The translations under genes and the position numbers were made by a program. From Chloroflexota bacterium (lineage in GTDB: Bacteria > Chloroflexota > Ktedonobacteria > Ktedonobacterales > Ktedonobacteraceae), in the NCBI GenBank assembly GCA_902812455.1, contig CADDZH010000076.1, positions 1-24,996 of the forward strand: a DNA stretch of 24,996 bases, in the 5' to 3' direction. The notes beneath the pieces were generated by a model. That model was not told the DNA's origin and did not search any database. It was given only the letters and a program-made list of their open reading frames with translations. Below, piece after piece: positions 16,601 through 22,886 of the stretch (the first letter of the stretch is position 1; every line of letters begins with the position of its first letter).

Positions 16601-17785
16601 CTCTGCTACGAGATAGATAACTGACACACCCAATTGTTCTCCCAGTTTGAAAGCGTTCGTCAACGTAGGATGTTGGCGCACTTCTACATAATCATGCACG
16701 ATTACCACCAGATGTGGGAGAGCAATGCCTGGGGCAGCAGATTTGCTCAAAGAGCGTTTTCTTTCACTTGCTTCCTCTTCCTCAAGCTTCACGGCTCGCC
16801 GGCCCAACTCCTCCAGCAGTATGTTGAGCACCTGATTTGCCTCTTCCTGGCCTTCTGCCACTAAGCGCCTCTGTTTGCCCAGCTTGAGGGGCATTGTATG
16901 CGGCAACTGCTGCAGCCATTCCCAATCGTGTTTCTGCGATGTGGGATAAATGCTCAGGATACGTACCTCTTGCGGTGAATGATGAACGGCAATTTGACAG
17001 ATCATTGCATGGGCGAATGCGGCAACATTTTGTCGCCGTCCGGTAATGCCAAGCGATTTTACCTTTGTGAGTGAGATGCCGCAAGGGGCATCCTCCACAA
17101 AGGTGAAATCGTCTTTGATCTGTTGCAGTTCTTGTATGAAGGGCGAACCTGCCTGATGGTGAGAAGGAAGCTCTATGGTTACTGAGAACGGTTGCCTGCC
17201 TTTCCCCACACGTACCATAAGAAAGTCAGGGTCTTCTGGACGGCGCTCCCAAAGATGAGAGCGTTGCCGGATCCGCTCTTCCAGATCTGTGGGATCAGGA
17301 TCTATGAGCAGCGCTACTCGTCTCTGCTCAATGGCCTGTTGCGCCAATTGCGCGCGTATCCTGGCCAGGCTCTCCATAAACTGCTTATTCTGTATGGCCT
17401 GCTTTCTTTGTAAAGCTTTGCGCTTCTGTCGTGCATCTAACATGCCGGTGAGGGGGTTGACGAGCGCAAAGAGCGCGATAGGTAGCATGAATGCCAGTTG
17501 TTGTAACGAACCATGGCTCACGATGAGAGAGATGCTCATGAGTAAAGCTATTGAGAGCATTGGAAGCAAAAGTGTAAGAGGGCTTGGCTGGTGAGGTTCT
17601 TTTTCTTCCTCTGGTGGCGCAGGAAGAGTCACTACTCCCTGTGGCAAAGGTGGGCAGACACGTGGCGGTCGATTAAAAGCTATCTGTTGCGTATCGCCTG
17701 CGCCATTCTCAATCTGCTTCATTCCTGACGCCTCTACTTGGCTGCTTGCGTGGCTATTTGCGGGAATAATTCTTCCTTTGCTCAT
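13625..17785 (-). CDS. EccC/EssC-like type VII secretion ATPase (three FtsK/SpoIIIE domains)
   Basis: A roughly 1386-residue membrane-anchored ATPase resembling the motor of type VII (ESX/WXG100) secretion systems. After a hydrophilic N-terminus with the family's NRPPR stretch (about 38-42), two adjacent membrane helices occur (about 69-89 and 94-112). There is no FHA domain, as in EccC. D1 has an intact Walker A, GTTGSGKS (K541), then LVDFKGGATF and Walker B IIIDEFAEL. D2 has GAQGTGKST (K870), but its Walker B reads LIIDRFSEF. D3 has GGPGSGRT, with arginine (R1177) for the P-loop lysine, and Walker B LVIDDYDML. The start is uncertain: ATG at 17785 is used here; an upstream ATG at 17980 overlaps a TATAAT on this strand, and ATG at 17722 has an AGAGG about 9 bases before it. 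It is divergent from a WXG100 gene. Confidence 0.9.
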   Translation of the reverse strand: MSKGRIIPANSHASSQVEASGMKQIENGAGDTQQIAFNRPPRVCPPLPQGVVTLPAPPEEEKEPHQPSPLTLLLPMLSIALLMSISLIVSHGSLQQLAFMLPIALFALVNPLTGMLDARQKRKALQRKQAIQNKQFMESLARIRAQLAQQAIEQRRVALLIDPDPTDLEERIRQRSHLWERRPEDPDFLMVRVGKGRQPFSVTIELPSHHQAGSPFIQELQQIKDDFTFVEDAPCGISLTKVKSLGITGRRQNVAAFAHAMICQIAVHHSPQEVRILSIYPTSQKHDWEWLQQLPHTMPLKLGKQRRLVAEGQEEANQVLNILLEELGRRAVKLEEEEASERKRSLSKSAAPGIALPHLVVIVHDYVEVRQHPTLTNAFKLGEQLGVSVIYLVAEEQAIPSDCRAIIRLSEEEQVDTDTQQRKMSLTYVTAGFAGALLEHIRPDFVDRATAQRLTSALSMIKVTEEGEDTVNLPTNLRLLDLLGLSCADQLDVEQWWNTGPRFGSLRVPIGQGIHGTIWLDLNESAHGPHGIIAGTTGSGKSELLQSLIVGLAITHHPHLVNFVLVDFKGGATFKPFEKIPHTVGMVTDLSGRLTERALVALKSELKRREHILSQAKAKNIKQYQAMRQDPQNLATLEPLPYLLIIIDEFAELAKEYPAFIEGLVSVVQKGRSLGVHLILATQKPAGSVNANIWSNLKFRICLRVASLQDSRDVLGRSDAGLLPSTIPGRAYFQIGAEIFELFQSARTSLPARVSNSPSADSAEIDEDLTDMQVLMGLLEPYQASLGIDLFRPWPDPLPHRIYLPEVYQRSRPLIHMSTRADASITPPYGWLRFPVGLVDLPTEQRQEPFLLDLPREGHMLIAGAQGTGKSTLLRTIITSLVFTHSPAQLHLYLIDFGGQALRVFEKLPHVGGIFGEGDEEYIHRLMRKLQGIIEERKQVFMNYQIDDFLAYQRYRQSNDPPTLAELPAIVLIIDRFSEFRQIHEKDMELLLSIARQGRTYGVYLVLALDRPGGLPMQLTSLMELRIIFRMVEVTDSLILLGKNDAAYLDPALPGRGYKRGKTPQEVQIALPVVGEDEDEQNQQLDELITVVAKEAEIYHVQHAPAIRLLPEHVRLSELLAETTRAETTPLRAFHSGSSNALRLYLGIEDLSLLPIALELSPETPHLLVAGGPGSGRTNVLHLCLFALANHQSSGYLSQQSVRIVLVDFRRSSRLLRSLPHVWMYADTAERLLEVVEALKSELEARTALLREELQPEGEEESIGGVTAPIALVIDDYDMLNILARNPLSDLKEFLLRARDLRFHVIVAGSPNDLARPDALLQQVRACRIGLILGGDPNDQPLLGVRIGDFPPGRGHFVCRNRRYLVQVAHTEPREILSRMTAEATL

Positions 17786-18006
17786 GGTGAGAGTACTCTG
17801 TTTTTTAACTTCGGCACAGGTTGCCTCTGAAAGCAGTGCCAAAAGTCCTGAGAATGGTTGGGTAAATATTTGGAGAGGGCCGGTAAACTGTAAGTGAGCG
17901 GGCAAAAGTATGTTGTTCGGAGCAGATCTTACCGTTGCTACTGGCAGATACGTTGCAGCGCTCATACGTAACGTGAACATTATAACAAGGAGGATATCAC
18001 TTTCCT
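17786..18006. promoter_or_regulatory. Divergent control region between the secretion ATPase and WXG100 genes
   Basis: If the ATPase starts at 17785, this 221-base stretch controls both genes. It holds the AAGGAGG ribosome binding site of the WXG100 gene (17987-17993, 13 bases before the ATG) and, on the minus strand, a perfect TATAAT (17984-17979) that could be the -10 box of the ATPase gene, though no good -35 was found. A perfect 10-bp palindrome, AGAGTACTCT (17790-17799), lies just before the chosen ATPase start, where a Shine-Dalgarno would be expected. The minus-strand frame stays open through this region, so part of it may instead encode an N-terminal extension. Confidence 0.4.
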
Positions 18007-18279
18007 ATGCCTACCATCCATGTAAACACAGATGTCATGCGGCAACTGGCACAGGCATACCTGAACTGGAACAATACGCTCCAGACCCAGATGCTTCCGC
18101 AGTTGCAAAGCTTGAGCGCCCAACTTGAGGGGGACTGGATTGGGGTGAGTCGCCAGGACTACGATAACCAGCTTCAGAGCTGGCAACAAAGCCTCAACAG
18201 CCTGATAGCCGCAGGCCAGAGTCTGGGGAACCATGTGTTGAACACGGCCAACCAGTTCGATGCGGCCGATCACTCGTAG
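18007..18279 (+). CDS. WXG100-family secreted protein (EsxA-like)
   Basis: A 90-residue helical-hairpin protein of the WXG100 family, the usual small substrate of type VII secretion. The W-x-G turn is WIG at residues 44-46, between two amphipathic helices (about 8-40 and 50-85), and there is no signal peptide. The C-terminus, NQFDAADHS, lacks a clear YxxxD/E export signal; an aromatic F followed by acidic residues lies at about the right place. The start is supported by AAGGAGG, though spacing is long (13 bases). It is the only WXG100 gene here, so a homodimer is likely, as for EsxA of Firmicutes. It is transcribed divergently from the three-domain ATPase gene, the expected export motor. The family call is firm; actual secretion is inferred. 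Confidence 0.9.
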   Translation: MPTIHVNTDVMRQLAQAYLNWNNTLQTQMLPQLQSLSAQLEGDWIGVSRQDYDNQLQSWQQSLNSLIAAGQSLGNHVLNTANQFDAADHS

Positions 18280-18384
18280 TCCTGGGACAGTTCTTTTTGC
18301 AGGCGCCGAGCCACCTGACTCGTCGCCTTGCAGACTGGCCTCAATGGAGCAGAAGATCCCTCTATTCTTCTCTTCTCGCTATGG

Positions 18385-18405
18385 GCGGGAATATCTCTAG
18401 CCCGC
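18385..18405. terminator. Candidate hairpin between convergent WXG100 and HAD genes
   Basis: GCGGG at 18385-18389 pairs with CCCGC at 18401-18405 across an 11-base loop, in the 159-base gap between two convergent genes. It is followed by TTTA on the plus strand. The stem is short, so this is a weak candidate for a terminator. A T-run without a strong stem also occurs at about 18291-18298. Confidence 0.2.
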
Positions 18406-18438
18406 TTTACCCCTCCGCTCGCCTCCAACAAATGAGCG

Positions 18439-19128
18439 TTAGACTGAAGCAGCAACACCCTTCACCAGATATGCCAGCGTCATCATATCGCCCACCAGGA
18501 AAGTTTCCTTTACATCTACCGGGCGAGCTTCGCCCTGGCGGTTAACCCAGACGGTAGTGTATCCCAGCTCGGTTGCAGGAACAATGTCGTATTTGAAGCC
18601 GAAGCCGGCGTGCCAGATATCGGAGATGGGCAGGCCTAAGCGCTCGCGAGCCAGTTGAAACCCTTTATAACTCGGCTTATATGCCCTGGCCTGCTCGGCA
18701 GTAATGATATCGTCAAAATTCACGCCGATGGTACGTACCGTTTCGGCGATGATGGCGTCATCCGTGTTGGTGATGAGCATAATTTTGACCAGCTTTTGTA
18801 GCTCTAAGAGAGCACTGCGCGTATCGGGAAATGGCTTCCACGTGCCCATAGAAGCGGCAAATGCTTCAACATCGTCCTCGTCGTAAGGGAGATGGAAATA
18901 CTCGAAAGCCATTTTCATGGTATCTCGCAACACCTGCCGGTAGGGGCGATATGCTTGCTGGATGTATTCAAACTGGACTTCTTCCCAATAGTGTTGCAGG
19001 GCGTGCACGTCTACTCCCTCGACGTGTTTTGCTGCGAGCCTCTCTGCGAAAAACTGCTGGATTTCGCTTTCCCAATCGATAAGTGTGCCATAGCAATCGA
19101 AGGTGATGGCCTTTGGTAGTGCGGTCAT
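18439..19128 (-). CDS. HAD-superfamily hydrolase, haloacid dehalogenase type II-like
   Basis: A 229-residue cytoplasmic HAD hydrolase. Motif I is FDCYGTL with nucleophile D11; the DxYGTL pattern is that of the haloacid dehalogenase (type II) subgroup. A four-helix cap domain (about 18-90) follows. Motif II is LITNTDD, motif III the lysine in YKPS, and motif IV the acidic residue in GFKYDIVPATELG. That last segment departs from the usual pattern and may shift metal binding. It could be a dehalogenase, but many proteins annotated this way are phosphatases. The start at 19128 (MTALPKAITFD) was chosen because AAAGGAGA precedes it and the N-terminus fits the family; an upstream in-frame start at 19185 adds an unlikely hydrophobic piece. 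It is divergent from the metal transporter gene. Confidence 0.87.
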   Translation of the reverse strand: MTALPKAITFDCYGTLIDWESEIQQFFAERLAAKHVEGVDVHALQHYWEEVQFEYIQQAYRPYRQVLRDTMKMAFEYFHLPYDEDDVEAFAASMGTWKPFPDTRSALLELQKLVKIMLITNTDDAIIAETVRTIGVNFDDIITAEQARAYKPSYKGFQLARERLGLPISDIWHAGFGFKYDIVPATELGYTTVWVNRQGEARPVDVKETFLVGDMMTLAYLVKGVAASV

Positions 19129-19238
19129 GTCGTTTTTGTCTCCTTTGCCTCGTATAACATAGTATAATATGAAGACTCCAATCAAACCAAAACGACGATT
19201 TTAGAGGGACGAAGCGGAGAGCGCAAAAAGGGGCAGGT
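19129..19238. promoter_or_regulatory. Divergent promoter region with overlapping -10 boxes
   Basis: The 110 bases between the HAD and transporter genes contain TATAAT on the plus strand (19163-19168). On the minus strand, TATACT (19166-19161) overlaps it and is preceded by TTGGTT at an 18-base spacing. The two -10 boxes overlap, so the promoters may compete. The plus-strand box has no good -35 partner and would leave a leader of about 65 bases. Confidence 0.35.
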
Positions 19239-19922
19239 ATGCAGGAGATCAAAGAACAGCATCCTCATGGTGGTGATTGGCTGCGCGAGATTGTGTTTGG
19301 CCTGAATGATGGGCTTGTGACCACGCTGGTATTCATCATGGCGGTAAGCGAGGTTGCTCCTTCGCGGTTGCTCCTGGTCGTGCTGGGGGAAGTGATAGCG
19401 GGGGGCATCTCTATGGCATTAGGAGGGTTTCTCTCTGCTCGTACAGCCAAAGAGGTGCTTGATAAGCGCATCGCGACAGAACGCTATGAGATCGAGCACG
19501 AGCCAGAGGAGGAGCGCGCAGAATTACAGGATATCTATAGAAAGAAAGGTTTCAGTGGCCCGCTTTTGCATCGCGTGGTTGATCATCTCACGGCCAACGA
19601 TGAGCGCTGGCTGCGAGCGATGGTGCATGACGAATTAGGGTTGGTGGAGCACGAGCGTATCAATCCCTGGCTGGAAGGATTGCAAGTTGGCCTCTCCTTT
19701 GTGATTGGCGGGCTTATCCCGACGGTGCCGCTCATCTTTTCCTTACCACAAGCGCGCTGGTGGTCTTTCGGGCTGACAGCTTTGACCGCGCTGGTGCTTG
19801 GAGCGGTGAAGGCTCGCTATACGCACAAAGGCCCTATACAGGCGGGCCTGGAATTTCTGGCGGTTGTCACTATTGGAACCCTGGCCGGTATAGGCATCGG
19901 CTTCCTCTTGCATGGAGGATAG
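19239..19922 (+). CDS. VIT1/CCC1-family iron/manganese transporter
   Basis: A 227-residue membrane protein of the vacuolar iron transporter (VIT1/CCC1) family, which moves Fe2+ or Mn2+ out of the cytoplasm, usually by proton exchange. Residues 15-35 hold the family start REIVFGLNDGLVTT. A second helix, GGISMALGGFLSARTAKEV, leads into a Glu-rich cytoplasmic metal-binding domain (about 70-140, with the EYE/EHEPEEE acidic cluster). Three C-terminal helices follow (about 148-168, 175-192 and 203-224), so the usual five helices are present. The ATG follows an AGGGG ribosome binding site. Export to lower free iron or manganese is the likely job; direction and metal are inferred from the family. Confidence 0.9.
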   Translation: MQEIKEQHPHGGDWLREIVFGLNDGLVTTLVFIMAVSEVAPSRLLLVVLGEVIAGGISMALGGFLSARTAKEVLDKRIATERYEIEHEPEEERAELQDIYRKKGFSGPLLHRVVDHLTANDERWLRAMVHDELGLVEHERINPWLEGLQVGLSFVIGGLIPTVPLIFSLPQARWWSFGLTALTALVLGAVKARYTHKGPIQAGLEFLAVVTIGTLAGIGIGFLLHGG

Positions 19923-19944
19923 GCTACATATAGGCCTCTATCCT
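19916..19944 (+). terminator. Hairpin over the stop codon of the metal transporter gene
   Basis: AGGATAG (19916-19922) pairs exactly with CTATCCT (19938-19944), with additional G/C pairing toward the loop. The stem includes the TAG stop codon at 19920-19922. No T-run follows, so it may be an mRNA 3'-end structure rather than a true intrinsic terminator. Confidence 0.3.
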
Positions 19945-19959
19945 GCCGGGTGAGCTGTA

Positions 19960-20011
19960 GGGGCCGATTTATCGTGCCCACCGCCGATTGATCGGCCTGA
20001 TAAATCACCCC
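19960..20011. repeat. Short palindromic intergenic element
   Basis: Arms GGGGCCGATTTATC (19960-19973) and GATAAATCACCCC (19999-20011) are inverted copies with a one-base difference in length, enclosing a smaller palindrome, CCGATTGATCGG, at 19984-19995. The left arm shares the GGGGCCGAT start seen at the termini of the element at 2197-2406. It is probably a member of the same genome-wide repeat class. It lies in the 213-base gap between the transporter and miaB genes. Confidence 0.5.
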
Positions 20012-20066
20012 AAGCATGAAGACCCGATGGAGGGGAGGGATACAGGTGGCAAGACTTGCATCTCAG

Positions 20067-20075
20067 TGCTATAAT
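20067..20075 (+). promoter_or_regulatory. Extended -10 promoter of miaB
   Basis: TGCTATAAT is an exact extended -10 box (TGn then TATAAT). A weak -35-like TGGCAA lies 17 bases upstream of the hexamer (20047-20052). Transcription would begin near 20082, giving a leader of about 54 bases before the ATG at 20136. Confidence 0.5.
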
Positions 20076-20135
20076 ACGCTCCTTAGAAGAAAGATCTAGA
20101 TGGGACATAATAACAATGCCTGGAGAGATAGAGCG

Positions 20136-21665
20136 ATGACGACAATGGCAAATATTGCACGCGGCAAATATCATATCTGGACGGTGGGCTGCCAGATGAA
20201 CCAGGCGGATTCGCAGCGCATTCAAGCGATGCTGGATGAACTGGGCTGGGAAGAGGCCAGCATGGAGGAGGCCAACCTGGTGATCCTGAATACGTGCAGC
20301 GTGCGCAAAGCGCCGGAGGAGAAGGCGCATAACCAGCTTGCCATGCTCAAACACGCCAAAGAGAGGCGTAGCGACCTGCTGGTAGCTTTGATGGGCTGTA
20401 TGATCGGGAACCAGAAGACAATCGATGACCTGAGCAGGCGCTACCCGCATATCGATCTGTTCATGAAGGTCGAGCAGGCCGATATCCTGCCGCGCTTCCT
20501 TGAGGAGCGCTGGACGCCCATTTCTGGCGCCGGCTGCCTCGATATTGATTTTGCACCCGCTGATCAAAGTGAGCAAGCGGCTCCTGCACGGACTGAGCCG
20601 GTCGCGCCAACGTTTGCTACCTCGTTCAACAGGGCGGGGAAGCGGACTGTGCTGCCAATGGCCATCACTCCAAAGCCTGGCGAACGCATTGCTCACTATC
20701 CGACGAAGATTGAGACGGCGAAGGCCAGCCCGGCGGCGTGGCTGCCGGTTATCCTCGGCTGCAATAAGGTATGCACCTACTGCATTGTCCCTTACCGGCG
20801 CGGGCGCGAGCGCAGCCGCCCGGTGGAAGAGCTGCTGGCGGAGGCCAGGACGCTGGTGGCAAAGGGCGCGAAAGAATTGACACTGCTTGGCCAGACTGTT
20901 GAGGCCTACGGGTTAGACCTGCCCGATCAGCCCGATCTTGCTTACTTGATGAGCCGGTTGAGCAAGATTGAGGGATTGGAGCGTATTCGTTTCATGACCT
21001 CGTACCCTCGCCATATGACCGATAGCATGATCGAGCGCATGGCCCACCTGCCCAAGGTTTGCGAGCACCTGAATATTCCCGTGCAATCCGGCGATGACGC
21101 CGTGCTGAAGCGCATGAAGCGTGGATATACGCTCGACGAGTACCGCGAGAAGATCCGGCGTGTGCGCGAGCTATGGCCGGGAATCTCGCTCTCAACAGAT
21201 ATCATCGTTGGCTTTTGTGGAGAGACCGAGGAAGAGTTCCAGCACACGCTTGATCTGCTGGAAGAGGTGCGCTTCGATGTAGTGCACGTGGCAGCGTACT
21301 CGCCCCGTCCGGGGACGGTGGCCGCGCGCTGGGAAGACGACGTACCGCTGGCGGAAAAGAAGCGCAGGCTGCATGTCGTAGAGGAAGTGCAGGCACGTAT
21401 CGCTCTCGAAATAAACCAGCAGTATCAGGGCAAGATTGAAGAGGTGCTGGTCGAAGAAGAGAATTATACTCATGGGCGCCGGCAATGGAAGGGGCGCAAC
21501 CGCACCAACAAGCTGGTGTTCTTCCCGCAGCCGGAAGCACATGAAGTAGCAGGCGATGACACCGGGGCGAATGCCCTTCATAATATCAGTCCGGGCGATC
21601 TCATGAAGGTGCGCATTGAGCGGGTGACGGCATGGTCCTTGCAGGGTTGCGTGGTTGCGGTATAA
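20136..21665 (+). CDS. miaB: tRNA-2-methylthio-N6-dimethylallyladenosine synthase
   Basis: A 509-residue radical SAM methylthiotransferase that adds a methylthio group to i6A37 of tRNAs reading U-starting codons. The N-terminal MTTase domain has its three auxiliary 4Fe-4S ligands: C19 in GCQMNQADS, C54 in NTCSVR and C88 in MGCM. The radical SAM cluster ligands are C209, C213 and C216 in GCNKVCTYC, followed by IVPYRRGRERSRP, which favours MiaB over RimO. A C-terminal TRAM domain (about 420-505) binds tRNA. Between the first two domains is an extra, poorly conserved Ala/Pro-rich linker (about residues 130-200): C19 to C209 spans 190 residues against about 145 in the Escherichia coli enzyme. The ATG at 20136 was preferred over one at 20100 because GGAGAG lies 8 bases upstream. 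Confidence 0.93.
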   Translation: MTTMANIARGKYHIWTVGCQMNQADSQRIQAMLDELGWEEASMEEANLVILNTCSVRKAPEEKAHNQLAMLKHAKERRSDLLVALMGCMIGNQKTIDDLSRRYPHIDLFMKVEQADILPRFLEERWTPISGAGCLDIDFAPADQSEQAAPARTEPVAPTFATSFNRAGKRTVLPMAITPKPGERIAHYPTKIETAKASPAAWLPVILGCNKVCTYCIVPYRRGRERSRPVEELLAEARTLVAKGAKELTLLGQTVEAYGLDLPDQPDLAYLMSRLSKIEGLERIRFMTSYPRHMTDSMIERMAHLPKVCEHLNIPVQSGDDAVLKRMKRGYTLDEYREKIRRVRELWPGISLSTDIIVGFCGETEEEFQHTLDLLEEVRFDVVHVAAYSPRPGTVAARWEDDVPLAEKKRRLHVVEEVQARIALEINQQYQGKIEEVLVEEENYTHGRRQWKGRNRTNKLVFFPQPEAHEVAGDDTGANALHNISPGDLMKVRIERVTAWSLQGCVVAV

Positions 21666-21666
21666 T
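21639..21666 (+). promoter_or_regulatory. Candidate promoter at the 3' end of miaB for the TPR gene
   Basis: TTGCAG (21639-21644) and a perfect TATAAT (21661-21666) are separated by 16 bases. They lie over the last codons and stop of miaB. If used, the transcript to the TPR gene would have a leader of about 240 bases that includes the whole palindromic element at 21691-21813. Confidence 0.45.
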
Positions 21667-21690
21667 ATGCAAACTTAGGCAAGGTTCAAA

Positions 21691-21813
21691 ATGTCATCCT
21701 GAGCGAAGCGAAGGATCTCTCTCGATGAGCAGCGGATGTTTCCCCTTCGCGGAGTTGACCCTGAGCGAAGCGAATGGGCTCAGGGCTGGGCTGCACTCGC
21801 TCAACATGACATG
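21691..21813. repeat. Palindromic intergenic element, copy C (core with insertion in right arm)
   Basis: The core starts TGTCATCCTGAGCGAAGCGA and ends CTCAACATGACATG, as in copies A and B. A block of about 60 bases with CTTCGCGGAGTTGACCCTG and GAATGGGCTCAGG (about 21739-21800) interrupts the right half. The inverse of this block is what interrupts the left half of copy A. The outer TTAAATTTCA-type termini of copies A and B were not found here. With its flanks it fills the 250-base gap between miaB and the TPR gene. Confidence 0.7.
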
Positions 21814-21915
21814 CCCAGGCATTTCTGGTGATTGAGGTATTGTCACGTTCATTTGAACCTTTAATGCCATTATTCATAGATACCAGATCGCAAGTGAAGA
21901 TGGAGGTAGTATTCG

Positions 21916-22737
21916 ATGACACAGGCACAATCGGCTGAAGAGAAGGCCCGGTTAAAGAAACAATGGACTGAACTTGCTATCCGGCAGGCGTTGGACAGCC
22001 AGTGGGCTGATGCAATTGTAACCAACAAGAATATCTTGAACCTGTTCCCGGCCGATCCCGAAGCGTACAACCGGCTGGGTAAAGCCTATAGCGAGCTGGG
22101 CCAGTACTCAGAAGCGCGCGATGCCTACTCACAGACACTGAAGTATAGCCCGAACAACACCATTGCTAAGAAGCAACTGGAGCGGTTGGCGCTGCTGCAG
22201 GAAGCGCCTGCTCCTGCCCAAAGTGCGGCAAGCGCTGAAGGTATTGATCCCCGGCTTTTCATTGAAGAAACCGGCAAAACAGGCACAACCGAGTTGATCA
22301 ACTTGGCTCCGGCATCGGTGCTGGCAAAGGTAGGCGTGGGTGACAAAGTGTACTTGCATGTCAATGGCCATAACCTGCTCGTGCGGACTGCCGCCGGAGA
22401 AGATATCGGGCAGGTAGAGCCGCGCCTTGCCAATCGCCTGATCAACTTCATGGAGGGTGGCAATCGCTACGCAGCGGGTATTCTGGCGATGGAGAATGGG
22501 CAGGTGCGCATCATTATTCGCGAGGAGTACCAGCACCCGAGTATGTTTGGCAAAGTGAGCTTCCCATCCCAGGGGAGTGGAGAAACGATCCGCGCATATA
22601 TCAAGGACAGTATGTTGCGTTATGATCGTGACGAAGAGGACGAGCTGGCCAACGAAGATGAATACTACGATGGCGGTGAGGAGCCGGAGGAGCTGACCGA
22701 GGTCGATTTTGAAGGCAGCATGGATATGGAAGAGTAA
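21916..22737 (+). CDS. TPR protein with possible HIRAN-like domain and acidic tail
   Basis: A 273-residue soluble protein. Residues 18-95 form two to three tetratricopeptide repeats, including EAYNRLGKAYSELGQYSEAR. Residues about 131-200 read like a small beta-rich domain, with LLVRTAAGEDIGQVEP and LANRLINFMEGG. This resembles the HIRAN domain pattern (a value, then IGYVP, then a helix), a fold known from DNA-end-binding helicases; the resemblance is by eye only. The last about 40 residues are strongly acidic (EEDELANEDEYYDGGEEPEE). The GGAGG ribosome binding site is 9 bases from the ATG. It is followed 23 bases later by a very basic 39-residue gene, so an acidic/basic partner pair is possible. 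Function is unknown. Confidence 0.85.
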   Translation: MTQAQSAEEKARLKKQWTELAIRQALDSQWADAIVTNKNILNLFPADPEAYNRLGKAYSELGQYSEARDAYSQTLKYSPNNTIAKKQLERLALLQEAPAPAQSAASAEGIDPRLFIEETGKTGTTELINLAPASVLAKVGVGDKVYLHVNGHNLLVRTAAGEDIGQVEPRLANRLINFMEGGNRYAAGILAMENGQVRIIIREEYQHPSMFGKVSFPSQGSGETIRAYIKDSMLRYDRDEEDELANEDEYYDGGEEPEELTEVDFEGSMDMEE

Positions 22738-22760
22738 AGTAAGGAGTAGTAGAAGAACAT

Positions 22761-22880
22761 ATGAACAAGACGAAAAAGGTTGCCTGGCATAAGCACCTTA
22801 AGAAGAGGAAGAAACTCAAAGAGAGGCGCAAGGCGCAAAAGGCCAGCGCGGCTGCAACTACATCGACCGCGCGACGATAA
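22761..22880 (+). CDS. Small, highly basic protein (39 residues)
   Basis: This short reading frame starts at an ATG 23 bases after the TPR gene's stop. AAGGAG lies at 22741-22746, at a long 14-base spacing, with GAAGAA closer. The product begins MNKTKKVAWHKHLKKRKKLK and ends in an Ala/Thr-rich tail and RR. Fourteen of its first 27 residues are Lys or Arg, and three aromatic/His residues sit at 9-12. The composition resembles small ribosome-associated or nucleic-acid-binding peptides, but no specific family is claimed. The Lys/Arg-rich helix, good start and operon position make it credible as a gene despite its length. It could be missed by gene callers with a length cut-off. Confidence 0.6.
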   Translation: MNKTKKVAWHKHLKKRKKLKERRKAQKASAAATTSTARR

Positions 22881-22886
22881 ATATCG

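Noticed and set aside
13625..17980. Ordinary FtsK DNA translocase
   Set aside because: Three ATPase domains, the NRPPR N-terminus with paired helices, no gamma DNA-binding domain, and the WXG100 neighbour all favour an EccC/EssC-type secretion ATPase.
20500..20880. Plus-strand open frame of 126 codons within miaB
   Set aside because: It overlaps the radical SAM motifs of miaB in another frame and is Arg/Ala/Leu-rich, as expected of a shadow frame.
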